A DNA stretch of 64,000 nucleotides from NCBI GenBank assembly GCA_000403215.2, contig KE159566.1, positions 142,606 to 206,605 on the forward strand, read 5' to 3'. Of the stretch, positions 52,250 through 61,633 are shown piece by piece. The notes beneath the pieces were generated by a model that was given only the letters and a program-made list of their open reading frames with translations, was not told the DNA's origin and ran no database searches. A program made the position numbers and the translations under genes. Source of the DNA: Lachnospiraceae bacterium A4. Its GTDB lineage: Bacteria; Bacillota; Clostridia; Lachnospirales; Lachnospiraceae. Every line of letters begins with the position of its first letter. Position 1 is the stretch's first letter.

Positions 52250-53320
52250 TTATACAGCTTCCCATTGGGCGAAAGCACTGCCCATAGTTCTTACAAGCTG
52301 ATCTGGCCTGTTGTATTTGACCTTGGCGTAAATATCCATAGTGATTTTGCTGCTCTCATGGTCTGCCAGGTATTGGACCGTTTTGGGGTCCACCGATGAA
52401 TGAATCAGATTTGTGATATAAGTATGTCGTAGCTGGTGCGGCGTCACTTCAAAATCCAGGCTGTAAACTACTCTGCCATTATGGGCCGCTTTTTCTCCAA
52501 GAACTGGTGTGACTGTATGCTTTATGCGCTTTCCATCTTCATACCGGTAATAGGAGCGTTCCTTAACTGTTCTGGTAACAATATACTGCCAAAGCCGCTT
52601 GAACTGTGTATACGACAGTGGTTCACCATCTCGATTGGCAACTACATAGTCCGAAGTGGAGATTGCCTTTGCCGCCTTTAAGCACTCTGCCAGACAAACG
52701 GGGAGGGGAATGTTTCTCTCTGCCGCTTTTGTTTTCAACTCGGTGAGAATAACCGGCCTGTTATGCTCTGTGTGCCATGCCCGTCTTACCGTTAGATATG
52801 GGGTGTCCGTATCCAAATATACAGAATCCCATTGTAACGCAAGAATTTCTTCCCGCCGCAACCCGGCATATAAGCCAATCATAACAAACACATATGGGGG
52901 TAAACCCCGGATCGCGTCTAAAAGTCGTTCTGCTTGTTCATCTGTCAAAGCCTGCCTTTCCTCCTGGGGAACGCCGCCCTTTGAATCCAGATATATCGTT
53001 GGATTTTCATCAATCACATGGCTTTCCTTCGCCGCCCGAAAAATGGACTTATAAAGAATCACCACAGACTTATAAACCGAAGCAGATTTTTGGGAAACAG
53101 GAACAAGAGCCAGCTGAATGTCATCCAGCGTTACATCCGCCATTCGCTTCTGTCCCAGTTCTTTGATAATATGCCGCTGTATTTTGGATGTATAATCGGT
53201 CAGAGTGGTGGCACGAATATGAACCGACTGCATCAGCAGCCACTTTTCGCAATATTCAGTAACAGTATTCATGTTCCAGCCGGATCCATTCTGCATCAAA
53301 CTTCCTTTTTTCGTATCCAT
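52250..53320 (-). pseudogene. Tyrosine recombinase lacking its N-terminal arm-binding domain
   Basis: The core and catalytic parts closely resemble the recombinase half of the chimera (both have EYCEKWLLMQS at the start of homology, then AGLRREE, HQLRHTYITNL and TMDIYAKVKYN). About 65 N-terminal residues of the arm domain are missing; homology begins at TEYCEKW. The putative start ATG 53320 reads through unrelated sequence, out of frame with a short upstream frame (53256-53333). Arg, His, Arg and Tyr are retained; the GHE motif reads DHE. Probably inactive or only partly functional. Confidence 0.7.
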
Positions 53321-53333
53321 AGTGAAATCCCAT
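53256..53333 (-). pseudogene. 5' fragment of a conserved mobile-element gene (MGFHYGYEKRKFDAEW)
   Basis: ATG 53333 follows GGAGG at a six-base spacing and opens MGFHYGYEKRKFDAEWIRLEHEY before a stop. FHYGYEKRKFDAEW is, to my knowledge, a conserved N-terminus of a small protein in Lachnospiraceae conjugative elements. The remainder was replaced by the recombinase sequence at about 53260. Confidence 0.45.
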
Positions 53334-53807
53334 AGTTTTCCTCCATTTCAATTCAGGCGTGGTTGACGGGTGAATCGAATGGAGGCGGGGACCGGCAGCC
53401 GGGTTCCCACAAACAATGGAACCTATGAAATTGTTGAGCTATGTAGAAAAAGCGCGGGGCAGGGGGAAGTTTGTCGTTTCTCTTTCCCCATACAGTGCGC
53501 TTTTTGTCTTTTTTGCCAGAATATCCCTTCTTTTTGCCGAAAAAGGGCAGACAAAAACAGGGCGCAGATGATTGTTGCATCATCTGCGCCCTGAACGTAT
53601 CGGTTATTCTGTTATTCAAGCCTCTGCCCCATAAGGGCAGAGATAGATCAAAAGGGACGTTTACGCATAGACGGCCTCCATAAAATTAACCGCTATGCGA
53701 CAAAGAAGGATTGGGTCAGCCGGGATTGCGGCACCTAATTACCTCTGGGCGGTATTCGGTTGTATCGCTTCAGGAATCTCCAAGGCTGATGCCGCTCCTT
53801 TCCCGTC
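53334..53807. other. Intergenic region between the surface protein and the recombinase remnants
   Basis: No gene is seen. It contains a terminator for the surface-protein gene (53553-53593), a second hairpin CTCTGCCC/GGGCAGAG (53622-53642), and GC-rich stretches without recognisable coding potential. Confidence 0.5.
53553..53593 (-). terminator. Intrinsic terminator downstream of the giant surface-protein gene
   Basis: CAGGGCGCAGATGAT (53558-53572) and ATCATCTGCGCCCTG (53579-53593) pair over 15 bases with a six-base loop. On the minus strand TTTTTGT follows. It lies 215 bases after the gene stop. Confidence 0.8.
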
Positions 53808-56800
53808 CTATTTTCTGGTCCCGTCCGGGCCGATGGTGTAACCGTCAATGGTGGTATTGACCGCCATTGAACCGTCCGAATAGAAATAGTACCATTTACC
53901 GTCAATCTGTTTCCAGCCGCCAGTAAACATCCAGCCGTTATTATCCAGCCAGTACCATTTTTTATCGTCTTGCAGCCAGCCGGTGGCAGGTTTCCCGTTT
54001 TTCATGTACTGCCAGGAACCGCTGTGGTTCTGCATCCAGCCCTGGGCGGTCTGCGGGTCAATGACGATTTCCACGAACCGCCGCAGGACAGTAGCGACTT
54101 CGGCGCGGGTGGCGGTTCCTTTCGGGTCAAAACGGTTGCCGCCTTTCCCAGCCAGGATGCCCGCCTGCTGCATGGCTTTGACTTCCTTTGCCGCCCAGCC
54201 GCTGATCTGTGCGTTGTCCGCAAAGGTCACAGCTTCATGGGCAGCCGGCAGGTCATAGCCCAGCTTTTTCGCGTAATTTGCCATAATGACCGCCATCTGT
54301 TCCCGCGTGATATTGGTGTCCGAGGAAAAGGTGGTGGCAGTCGTGCCATTTACAATGCCTTTTTCCGCCGCCCAGTTCACATAAGGGGCGTAGTAGGCGT
54401 CTGCTTTCACATCGGTGAATTTCTCGGTTTTGTAGCTGTCCGGGTCAATGCCTGCCAGCCGCCCCAAGGCGGTGACAAACATCCCCCGCGTCATGCCCAT
54501 ATTGGGGCTGAACTGGTTGTTTCCAGTACCGGTGAGCAGTCCCCGGCTGGCTACAAAGATGATGTTATCCTCCGCCCAATGGTTCTTAATGTCCGTAAAG
54601 TCCGGGGCAGGGTTCTTGTAGCCGATACCGTAGATGCTGAAATGCCCGGCTTCAAAGACAACCGTACCCAGGTCAGGGTCATAGCTGGATCTTGTCAGCC
54701 ATTCCACCTTGCCCTTGCCATCCACATAGACCGCATAGAGATTTCCGGCCTGCTCCTCCTTTGCCGGAGCATAAGGCAGACGGACAGCGATGGTGTGGCC
54801 GTCAAAATCGGTAATCGGCGTTTCCTTTCCACCGGCGAGATACACCAGCGACAGGTCATAGACCGGCCTTGTGCCGATGGCAGCTTTGGCCTCCTTGGAC
54901 AAGCTGGCCTGACTAATCTGTTTTACCCGGAGGATAATGTCGCCGTTTGCTGATGCCGTATCCAGCCATTTCAGCAGGCCGGCATCCATTCCCTCCACAA
55001 TTACGCCCTCAATATTGATTTCCAGCCGTTTTACCTTCTCCCGGACAAGGGTATCCAAAGTTTGGGCCTTGATTGTCACGCTGAAAGAGGTCTGACCCTT
55101 TTGGGGGCTGACAGGAATGACAACCGCCACGCCGTTTGCGGTATTGCCGTTCTTTTTCGCATCGTTCTTTGCCGCGTTGATGACGGACTGGACAGCGCCG
55201 TTATCCAGTGCCACATTCCCGTTTTTATCCGGTGTTGCCGGTTTGGTCTGGCTGGTGGTAGGAGTGTCCGGCTTGGTTTCGTCGGGACGTGCTACAATCG
55301 TGGAGCCGCCGCCGGAGGAACCATTGTCACCGCTGGAAGAACCGTTGCCGCCGGACGAGGAACCTCCCCCGCTGCCGGAACCGCCAGAGTTTCCGCCGCC
55401 GTTGCTGTTTTTTACAAATACTGCTTTGACGGTCACATTAGTGTCGGGCATGGTAAAGCTGTTGTTACTGATTGTCACGCCGCCGGATATGACCTGCCAT
55501 TCCTTGAAATGATAGCCGCCGTCCGGTGTGGCGGTCAGGGTGATTTTTGTCCCTTTCTCCGCTGATGCTGGAGAAGCGGAAGCTGTGCCGCCGGTTCCAG
55601 CCTGCACCGTTACGCTGTATCGGGTCGGCTGTGGCGGTGTGTTGCCGTCCTTTTCAAATACTGCCTTGACAGTCACATTAGTGTCGGGCATGGTAAAGCT
55701 GTTGTTACTGATTGTCACGCCGCCGGATATGACCTGCCATTCCTTGAAATGATAGCCGCTGTCCGGTGTGGCGGTCAGGGTGATTTTTGTCCCTTTCTCC
55801 GCTGATGTTGGAGAAGCGGAAGCTGTGCCGCCGGTTCCAGCCTGTACTGTTACGGTGTATCGGGTCGGCTGTGGCGGTGTGCTGCCGTCCTTTTCAAATA
55901 CTGCCTTGACAGTCACATTTGCGGCGGGCATGGTAAAGCTGTTATTACTGATTGTCACGCCGCCGGAAATGACTTGCCATTCCTTGAAATGATAGCCGCT
56001 GTCCGGTGTGGCGGTCAGGGTGATTTTTGTTCCTTTCTCCGCTGATGTCGGAGAAGCGGAAGCTGTGCCACCTTTACCGGCCTGCACTGTTACGGTGTAT
56101 TTAGCAGGCGGCAAGGGTTTACTGGTAATTGTCAGGGTTCCGTTCTCATAGACGATTCTGTCTTTGTAATTACCGCCCTCCGGGACTTCCGCTCCGCTGG
56201 CCGTAACCGTCACAGAGCCGGTTTTGGAGGTATCCGGGGCTTCGGCATAGGCTACGGTTGGCGGGGTTTTCAGGTTTTCACCTTGAACAAGGCCCGTGAT
56301 GTTACAGTCTGCCGCAGAGAATACGGGGGCAGTTTCCCCCACATAAATCGTTTTGCTTGGGGCGGTAACTCTGATTTCCGCCTGTTCAATCACAACGGGA
56401 ATCGTTGTGCTGCCAATGTAGTTCCGATCCTCCGGGTCCACGGAAACGGTGAGGGTGTAGTTCCCGGCATTGACCGGGGCCGCATGGTTCGGGGTATCCC
56501 AGGTGTAGACAAAGCCATTTACGTTTACCGTCTTGCCGTCCACAGAGGCGGTGGCGGTCTGCTGGTATTCAATAGGACTGCCATTATAGGTACGCCCGGT
56601 CAGTGTCACGCCGGAAATGTCCACGGACTGCTTGTTGACGCTCCGCACGTCGATGGTGGCGGTCATATCCTCGAAGTTTTGGGTATGGATGGTGACGGTG
56701 ATGGTTCCGATTTTAGTTTCGCTGTCGCTCTCCACCGCCTTAATGGGCAGGGTGAGGGTCTGGCCGTCAATCTTTGCGCCGCTGTCGTAGTAGCTGCCCA

Positions 56801-59800
56801 GGCTGACCGTACCCAGCTCGTAGGTGACGGCGGTGCTGCCCAGGCTCATGCCCTCCTGCACATCGGGCCGCAGAGCGCCCAGGCCGTAGGTGTAGGTATG
56901 CGCCTGCTTATTGACAACCGCCAAATCGCCGGTCTTGGGGGTGAGGGGCGCAGCTTTGCGGATGGTCACGCTGGCCGGGACCGCTCCTGCGGGCCGGGTC
57001 ACAGTGTAATTCTCCGCGTCCGCGCCGGTGAGGGTCATTGCGGGCAGGGTGAGGTTGGTATAGGTTCCCGCGTTGGAGCCGTTCAGGGTTCCGGTCAGGC
57101 CGGTGGTATCAACGGATACATCATCGCCGTTCAAAATTCCGGCCAGCGTCACGCCGGTGATCTCCACCGAATTGGTTCCGTCATAGGCCCTGCCCTCCGC
57201 CGTTGCTCCGGTGGCGGTCAGCGGGGCGGGAAGGACACTTAAATCGCCACTTAAAAACATAATCTTGCCATCCGAGCCAGTCCACCACGTTACGCGAGCA
57301 GACCACATGTACACACCTACTGCAAGTGTCTCCGACGGTGTAAAGCTGGCTCCTGTGGACTCCTGGACGGTAGACATATCATTAGAACTCCTAAGAATCC
57401 ATTGGAAGGTTGCATCCGGCAGGGTGGAGGAACAGGTAAGTGTGATGGGCTTTCCATATTGCATGGTTTGAGCGTGGGCCGGCGCTGTGAACGTACCATC
57501 CGTTTTCGTATAGCCGCAGTTTTCACAGCTGCGCCGGATGGTAACAGCGTTCTCATTATGTTCCGGCGTCCACGAGCCGTAGGTATGCGCCTCTGTTTTG
57601 GTCCTGCCGCAGAACTGACAAGCAGTGATGTGATGCTCCCCGCCGCTGTCGGGCGTATAGGTGTACTGACAGTCCTCCGCAGCTCCCGCATACCCGCAGG
57701 CCAGACAGGTCATGGCGTGGGTTTCCGCGCCTTCATTCGGCGTGTACTCATAGACGCCCTCGCCGGTATGGTTGCACTTCTTCACCGTCACTGTGCCGGC
57801 CAGCGTGGCTTTTGTATCAAGCGATACTTCCCCCCAAGTATTGCTATCCACCCATCCTTCTGCCTTTGTAACAGGTAGGTTATTTCTGTGATAGGCATAG
57901 CCCTCCGCAAGTAGATTTTTCAGCGTGACAGACGCATCGGCACTTATATATACTGCAAATCTTCCTATGAGGGTTCCGCCGGAGAGAACTGCTTTCCCGG
58001 AATTGTGTACCCACAATCCCATTTCCTCTCCCGAGATAACTCCGCCGGAAATGTTGACGGTTCCACCGGAAATTCTCACACCGCAAAATCCTGAAACAGT
58101 CCCGCTTTTGATGGATAGAGTCCCGCTTTTTACTTCGATGGTAATATTTGAACTCTCAATCTTTCCGCCGGTTCCGCTGTCTTGAATGGTAAGGCTGCCG
58201 CCTAAGATTAGAAATGCGTTATAGTCAGCTGTTTTGACAGTCTGACCGTTCAAATCCAACGTGAAGGTGCTGCTGCCTCTGATTTCAATGTAGTTGCTGC
58301 CTAAATCCACCTCCGACAGCAGGGTTACTGTCGCGCCGGAGTTTCCTTCTGTGAACGCATCGGCCAAAGCGCCCACATAGGTGGTGGTGCTGCCATTTAC
58401 GACCTTCGCCACGGCAACAGCCCCGCAGACGGTGCAGGGGGTAGTCTCGGTCCAGTCGTGGGCCTGATTCTCAACGCCCGCCAGACCGCAGGCCGGACAT
58501 TCGGGGGTGCTATGGGTGCCGTTGCCGTTGTCCGCAGCAGTCACCGTCGAATGGTCGCAGGGCTTCACCGTCACTGTGCCGGTCAGCGACTGGTCGTTCA
58601 GCTTGCCCGTAAGGAGTTCGCCGCTTTTGTCAAAAAAGGCGTACCGGGTATCGCCGCTGTGACCCAGCAACTGGTCGAGGGTGAAGAAGCCGCTCGTTAA
58701 GTCAATCGCCCTCCACCCGGAGTATGTCCCGCTTGAGAGCTGGATCGACTTCGCCCAGACGACCATCAATCCTATCCCGCTGCCTGTAGGCTCCCGTATG
58801 ACCACATTTTTGCCGGTGACGGACAGAGTTGTGGTGGTTTCGTTACCATCGACATATACAACAGGAGTATTATGGTTTCTGCTGGTAAAGGTGCCACCCT
58901 CCAGGGTGGCACTCCCCTCCACCCAAAGAGCACGGCTGTTCTCAGAAATGACCTCGCCCTCGCCTTCAATAATCACATTTGCGCCCTCAATAATGTGGAT
59001 ATTATATGCACCGCTACTGCTGGAGATTTTATGCCCGCCCAGATTCAAGGTACAGTTGATTTCGATGTCGAGAGGTCCTGTTCTCTCAATATCCTTCAGC
59101 AGCGTAATGGTCGCGCTATCGTTTTCCTTTTTGAACGCATCGTCCAAATTGCCCACATAGGTGGTGGTGCCATCAATGGTCACGCTGGCTACGTCATTTT
59201 CCTGCTGTTCGGCATGGCCCTCTGCCGGGGCGGGTGCGTTGGCCCCGTCCAGCGCCTCTTGCAGCGCATAACAGCGGGAAAGGCCGATCTGTTCCTGTTC
59301 GTCCTCGGTCAGCTCCCGATAGAGGGCGAGGATTTGGTCAAGCTGCCCCCGTATATCCTCCGCATTATCCTCCGTCACTTTATCCGGCAGGGCGGCGATC
59401 AGTTCCTCAACAGGGCAGATACGGCACTCATAAGTACAAGGGCTTCCTTCACTGTCCTCCGATTCCGGCTGGTAGCCGCAGGCATCGTCATGTTCCTGAT
59501 GGTGCTTGCAAATGCCGGTATATTCCGGCTGTTTTGCATCTTCTTTTGCAGCTTTCCCTTTGCAGTCCGACAGGCCGGCATTCTCTGCGCCGCAGACCAG
59601 GCAGTCAGGATTGATTTGACCCTCTGTACAGAGGGTCAAACAAGAGCATTGCTCTTGTTTGATGATTCCTGTTTCCGGTTCCTCGTCGGCTTCGCCGCTG
59701 TCCTGCGGATTGCAGATTTCACACACATAGGTGCATGGTGTTCCCGGCGTGCTTTCGGTGTAGCCGCACTCGCTGTCATGCTCATGCCGGCAGTCCAATT

Positions 59801-60173
59801 TTTCCGTAATACAGCCGCTTTCCCCATCGCAGATATGGGGGCAGTTTTCCGGCTCCCGTTCCTCTGCATTTGCCGGGGTAGCCTCGTTGTCCGATACGCT
59901 GTCCTCTGTTTCCTCTGGGTAACATTCCGGCGTATGCTCGTGGACGCACTCGGTCACTTCAATATAGCAATCTTCTGTGTGTTCGTGGCCGCATGGCGTT
60001 CCCGGCGTTTCTTCCGTGTAGCCGCAATCGTCCGTATGCGCGGTGTGGTGTTCGCACAGCCCGGTTTCCGGCTGTCCTCTGTCTGCCACCGCATGAACCG
60101 GAGTTCCTGACATGGTGACAATCATCACCGCAGACAGCAGGAACGCCAGCGGCCTCCTTAACTTGTTTCTCAT
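53808..60173 (-). CDS. Giant surface protein: Cys/His-rich, beta-helix, YDG/MBG, InlB-type, SLH and cell-wall-binding repeats
   Basis: A 2121-residue secreted protein. ATG 60173 follows AGGAGGG; a longer upstream frame lacks a ribosome binding site. Order: signal peptide (about 1-32); an acidic domain of CxHxH...DCGY / HTEDCY repeats (about 35-250); alternating beta-helix repeats (SGGTVNISGG-type) and four-Cys CxxCG modules (about 330-880); YDG/MBG-type domains (about 950-1350); three near-identical 80-residue InlB-type repeats (nt 55411-56100); a Gly/Ser-rich linker; a further beta-rich domain; three SLH domains (about 1855-2043); and two to three aromatic GWxxxxGxWYY cell-wall-binding repeats to the end. 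It should be held on the cell surface by the SLH and wall-binding parts. Function is unknown; adhesion is plausible. Confidence 0.85.
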   Translation of the reverse strand: MRNKLRRPLAFLLSAVMIVTMSGTPVHAVADRGQPETGLCEHHTAHTDDCGYTEETPGTPCGHEHTEDCYIEVTECVHEHTPECYPEETEDSVSDNEATPANAEEREPENCPHICDGESGCITEKLDCRHEHDSECGYTESTPGTPCTYVCEICNPQDSGEADEEPETGIIKQEQCSCLTLCTEGQINPDCLVCGAENAGLSDCKGKAAKEDAKQPEYTGICKHHQEHDDACGYQPESEDSEGSPCTYECRICPVEELIAALPDKVTEDNAEDIRGQLDQILALYRELTEDEQEQIGLSRCYALQEALDGANAPAPAEGHAEQQENDVASVTIDGTTTYVGNLDDAFKKENDSATITLLKDIERTGPLDIEINCTLNLGGHKISSSSGAYNIHIIEGANVIIEGEGEVISENSRALWVEGSATLEGGTFTSRNHNTPVVYVDGNETTTTLSVTGKNVVIREPTGSGIGLMVVWAKSIQLSSGTYSGWRAIDLTSGFFTLDQLLGHSGDTRYAFFDKSGELLTGKLNDQSLTGTVTVKPCDHSTVTAADNGNGTHSTPECPACGLAGVENQAHDWTETTPCTVCGAVAVAKVVNGSTTTYVGALADAFTEGNSGATVTLLSEVDLGSNYIEIRGSSTFTLDLNGQTVKTADYNAFLILGGSLTIQDSGTGGKIESSNITIEVKSGTLSIKSGTVSGFCGVRISGGTVNISGGVISGEEMGLWVHNSGKAVLSGGTLIGRFAVYISADASVTLKNLLAEGYAYHRNNLPVTKAEGWVDSNTWGEVSLDTKATLAGTVTVKKCNHTGEGVYEYTPNEGAETHAMTCLACGYAGAAEDCQYTYTPDSGGEHHITACQFCGRTKTEAHTYGSWTPEHNENAVTIRRSCENCGYTKTDGTFTAPAHAQTMQYGKPITLTCSSTLPDATFQWILRSSNDMSTVQESTGASFTPSETLAVGVYMWSARVTWWTGSDGKIMFLSGDLSVLPAPLTATGATAEGRAYDGTNSVEITGVTLAGILNGDDVSVDTTGLTGTLNGSNAGTYTNLTLPAMTLTGADAENYTVTRPAGAVPASVTIRKAAPLTPKTGDLAVVNKQAHTYTYGLGALRPDVQEGMSLGSTAVTYELGTVSLGSYYDSGAKIDGQTLTLPIKAVESDSETKIGTITVTIHTQNFEDMTATIDVRSVNKQSVDISGVTLTGRTYNGSPIEYQQTATASVDGKTVNVNGFVYTWDTPNHAAPVNAGNYTLTVSVDPEDRNYIGSTTIPVVIEQAEIRVTAPSKTIYVGETAPVFSAADCNITGLVQGENLKTPPTVAYAEAPDTSKTGSVTVTASGAEVPEGGNYKDRIVYENGTLTITSKPLPPAKYTVTVQAGKGGTASASPTSAEKGTKITLTATPDSGYHFKEWQVISGGVTISNNSFTMPAANVTVKAVFEKDGSTPPQPTRYTVTVQAGTGGTASASPTSAEKGTKITLTATPDSGYHFKEWQVISGGVTISNNSFTMPDTNVTVKAVFEKDGNTPPQPTRYSVTVQAGTGGTASASPASAEKGTKITLTATPDGGYHFKEWQVISGGVTISNNSFTMPDTNVTVKAVFVKNSNGGGNSGGSGSGGGSSSGGNGSSSGDNGSSGGGSTIVARPDETKPDTPTTSQTKPATPDKNGNVALDNGAVQSVINAAKNDAKKNGNTANGVAVVIPVSPQKGQTSFSVTIKAQTLDTLVREKVKRLEINIEGVIVEGMDAGLLKWLDTASANGDIILRVKQISQASLSKEAKAAIGTRPVYDLSLVYLAGGKETPITDFDGHTIAVRLPYAPAKEEQAGNLYAVYVDGKGKVEWLTRSSYDPDLGTVVFEAGHFSIYGIGYKNPAPDFTDIKNHWAEDNIIFVASRGLLTGTGNNQFSPNMGMTRGMFVTALGRLAGIDPDSYKTEKFTDVKADAYYAPYVNWAAEKGIVNGTTATTFSSDTNITREQMAVIMANYAKKLGYDLPAAHEAVTFADNAQISGWAAKEVKAMQQAGILAGKGGNRFDPKGTATRAEVATVLRRFVEIVIDPQTAQGWMQNHSGSWQYMKNGKPATGWLQDDKKWYWLDNNGWMFTGGWKQIDGKWYYFYSDGSMAVNTTIDGYTIGPDGTRK
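55411..56100 (-). repeat. Three near-identical 240-bp tandem repeats (InlB-type units)
   Basis: Units begin at 55411, 55651 and 55891 with a 240-base period, the third slightly shorter. Differences between units are only a few bases. Each encodes about 80 residues starting (R/K)Y(T/S)VTVQAG and containing HFKEWQVISGG. Such identity suggests recent duplication or gene conversion and makes copy-number change likely. Confidence 0.9.
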
Positions 60174-60277
60174 AAAATGCCCTCCTGATATTTTGAAAAA
60201 TGTATGGTTCACAATTCCCTGTGTTTGGATGAATCCCGCGCCCTGGGCAGGCGCTTTTGGGTTTTGGGACGGGCGGC

Positions 60278-60676
60278 TCACAAAGCATTTGTGTTTTGCG
60301 TCATAAGCTGCCCTCTGCGGCGCAGAAGCTGCCCAAAGGCTTTCTGCATGGCGGGCAGGGCAACCGGCTTTCGCCCAAACCAGTCCGCGTTGTAGCGGTA
60401 GGCGCGCAGGGCGAAGTCCAGGTCAGAAAACCAGAAAATCCGCGCCTTTGGCCGTTCCTCCCGCAGCAGTTCCACCACCTCCAGGCTGAACGTGCCGTCC
60501 TGCGCCACCACAAACAGGTCAAAATCTGGCCCGTCCCGCACCATGCTGCAAAAATCCTCCTGTCTGGCATAGGGGACGATCTCCGCAAAACGCAGGTATT
60601 CCCTGGCGCACCGGTCAAGCTGCCCTGCTAGTGCTTTCAGTTCTCCGGGGTTTTCATTATAAAGTGCAATCCTCAA
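60278..60676 (-). CDS. Receiver-like protein without the phospho-acceptor Asp
   Basis: About 132 residues from TTG 60676, with GGAGGAG five bases upstream. The fold follows LytTR-type response-regulator receivers (MRIALYNENPGELKAL..., then FDLFVVAQDG and FSDLDFALRAYRYNADWFGRKPV, with the Lys-Pro of the last conserved loop). At the acceptor strand end the sequence is FDLFVVAQ, with no Asp in the usual place, so it is probably a pseudo-receiver. No output domain follows. It lies 104 bases upstream of the surface-protein gene in the same direction and divergent from the LytTR regulator. It may titrate or modulate the kinase; inference. Confidence 0.65.
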   Translation of the reverse strand: MRIALYNENPGELKALAGQLDRCAREYLRFAEIVPYARQEDFCSMVRDGPDFDLFVVAQDGTFSLEVVELLREERPKARIFWFSDLDFALRAYRYNADWFGRKPVALPAMQKAFGQLLRRRGQLMTQNTNAL

Positions 60677-60695
60677 TCCGGCTCCTCCTTTCCGC

Positions 60696-60724
60696 AGTAT
60701 ATAAAAATGAAAAAATGGCATCAA
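60696..60724 (-). promoter_or_regulatory. Promoter of the pseudo-receiver/surface-protein operon
   Basis: On the minus strand TTGATG (60719-60724) and TATACT (60696-60701) are spaced by 17 bases. Transcription would start about 12 bases before the start codon. A second promoter pair further upstream (TTGACA 60783-60788, TATGCT 60761-60766, 16-base spacer) would run straight into the hairpin at 60723-60751. Confidence 0.55.
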
Positions 60725-60751
60725 AAAAACCGACCCTTTTAAGGAATCGGT
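60723..60751 (-). terminator. Terminator-like hairpin upstream of the pseudo-receiver
   Basis: On the minus strand ACCGA..CCTT pairs with AAGG.TCGGT and is followed by seven T residues. It lies between the distal promoter and the gene, so transcripts from the distal promoter would be terminated or conditionally passed. Confidence 0.6.
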
Positions 60752-60794
60752 TATATATTTAGCATAGCGTTTTTCCCGTTCTTGTCAATAGGCT

Positions 60795-60856
60795 CTGCAT
60801 GAGATGTCAAAAATCTGCATGAGATGTAGGTCAGGACGCTGAAAATATGGTATAAT
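60795..60856. promoter_or_regulatory. Twin 13-bp direct repeats between divergent promoters (probable LytTR sites)
   Basis: CTGCATGAGATGT occurs at 60795-60807 and 60815-60827, exactly 20 bases apart, close to two helical turns, as LytTR regulators prefer. On the plus strand TATAAT at 60851-60856 has no good -35 box, fitting activator dependence; it precedes the LytTR regulator start by 41 bases. The same repeats lie upstream of the minus-strand TTGACA (60783-60788). Confidence 0.65.
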
Positions 60857-60896
60857 GGGTCTTGACAAACGAAGTCTTTTGTGTTAGGAGGCGAAA

Positions 60897-61631
60897 ATGA
60901 TGCGAATTGCCATTGCAGACGACCTTTCCGCAGACGCTGGGAAACTGCGGGAATTTATCTGCCGCTGGGCGCGGGAACAGGGGATTGTCCTGGTTCCGGC
61001 CCCGGCAGTTTTTGAAAGCGGCGAAGCCCTGCTTGCAGGCTTTGCCCCGGATACCTTTGATGTGATTTTTCTGGATATTTATATGTCCGGCATGACCGGC
61101 ATGGAAGCGGCGAAAAAAATCCGGGAGCAGGACGATGCCTGCCAGCTAATCTTTACGACAACCACCAAGGAATTTGCTGTGGACAGCTATGATGTGGCGG
61201 CGGCATTTTACCTGGTCAAGCCCTATTCCTATGAAAAGCTGGCACAGGCCCTGACCCGGTGCGGGGCAAAGCTTCTGGAACAGAACCAGTGTGTGATGGT
61301 TCCGGGCGCGGCAGGACAGCAGCCGCTCCTGCTTCACCAGATTACCCATACGGAATACTGCGGACGCTGTGTGGAAGTCCATATCACCAGCGGGGAAAAG
61401 ATAACCGTCCCCATGCGGCAGGCGGATTTTGCGGCTTTGCTGCTGGACTATCCCTATTTCTGTGACTGTACGCGGGGCGTCCTGGTCAATTTCGAGCAGG
61501 TGGAGGAGCTGATGGCTGACCGTTTTCTTTTGAAAAACGGGACAGCGGTTCCAATCAGCCGGTTAAAATACCGGGAGGTGCGGGAACAGTTTCTCGCTTT
61601 TACTTATGCCCGGATGAGAGGAGGGCATTAG
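60897..61631 (+). CDS. LytTR-family response regulator (AgrA/VirR-like)
   Basis: A 244-residue regulator. The receiver domain has DD8-9, phospho-acceptor Asp60 in VIFLDIYMSG, TTTTKEF and Lys in VKPYSYEK. The C-terminal LytTR domain (about 140-240) includes YPYFCDCTRGVLVNFEQVEEL and FLLKNGTAVPISRLKYREVREQF, which contacts DNA through beta strands. The start ATG 60897 lies behind AGGAGGC. It is followed after two bases by the cognate kinase. It probably binds the two 13-bp repeats in the upstream divergent region and controls its own operon and the pseudo-receiver/surface-protein operon. Confidence 0.9.
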   Translation: MMRIAIADDLSADAGKLREFICRWAREQGIVLVPAPAVFESGEALLAGFAPDTFDVIFLDIYMSGMTGMEAAKKIREQDDACQLIFTTTTKEFAVDSYDVAAAFYLVKPYSYEKLAQALTRCGAKLLEQNQCVMVPGAAGQQPLLLHQITHTEYCGRCVEVHITSGEKITVPMRQADFAALLLDYPYFCDCTRGVLVNFEQVEELMADRFLLKNGTAVPISRLKYREVREQFLAFTYARMRGGH

Positions 61632-61633
61632 AG

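Noticed and set aside
55411..56100. CRISPR-like array
   Set aside because: The repeats are 240 bp, in frame and without spacers, and they encode InlB-type protein repeats. No CRISPR array was found elsewhere in the window.
53970..60110. Long plus-strand open frames of 319-412 codons opposite the giant surface-protein gene
   Set aside because: They mirror the GC-rich coding strand, lack ribosome binding sites, show no domain, and the opposite strand has unmistakable SLH, InlB and cell-wall-binding repeats.
60761..60788. Distal TTGACA/TATGCT pair as the main promoter of the pseudo-receiver gene
   Set aside because: A terminator-like hairpin begins within a few bases of its predicted start. 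The proximal TTGATG/TATACT pair is a better candidate, although the distal one may produce a short RNA.
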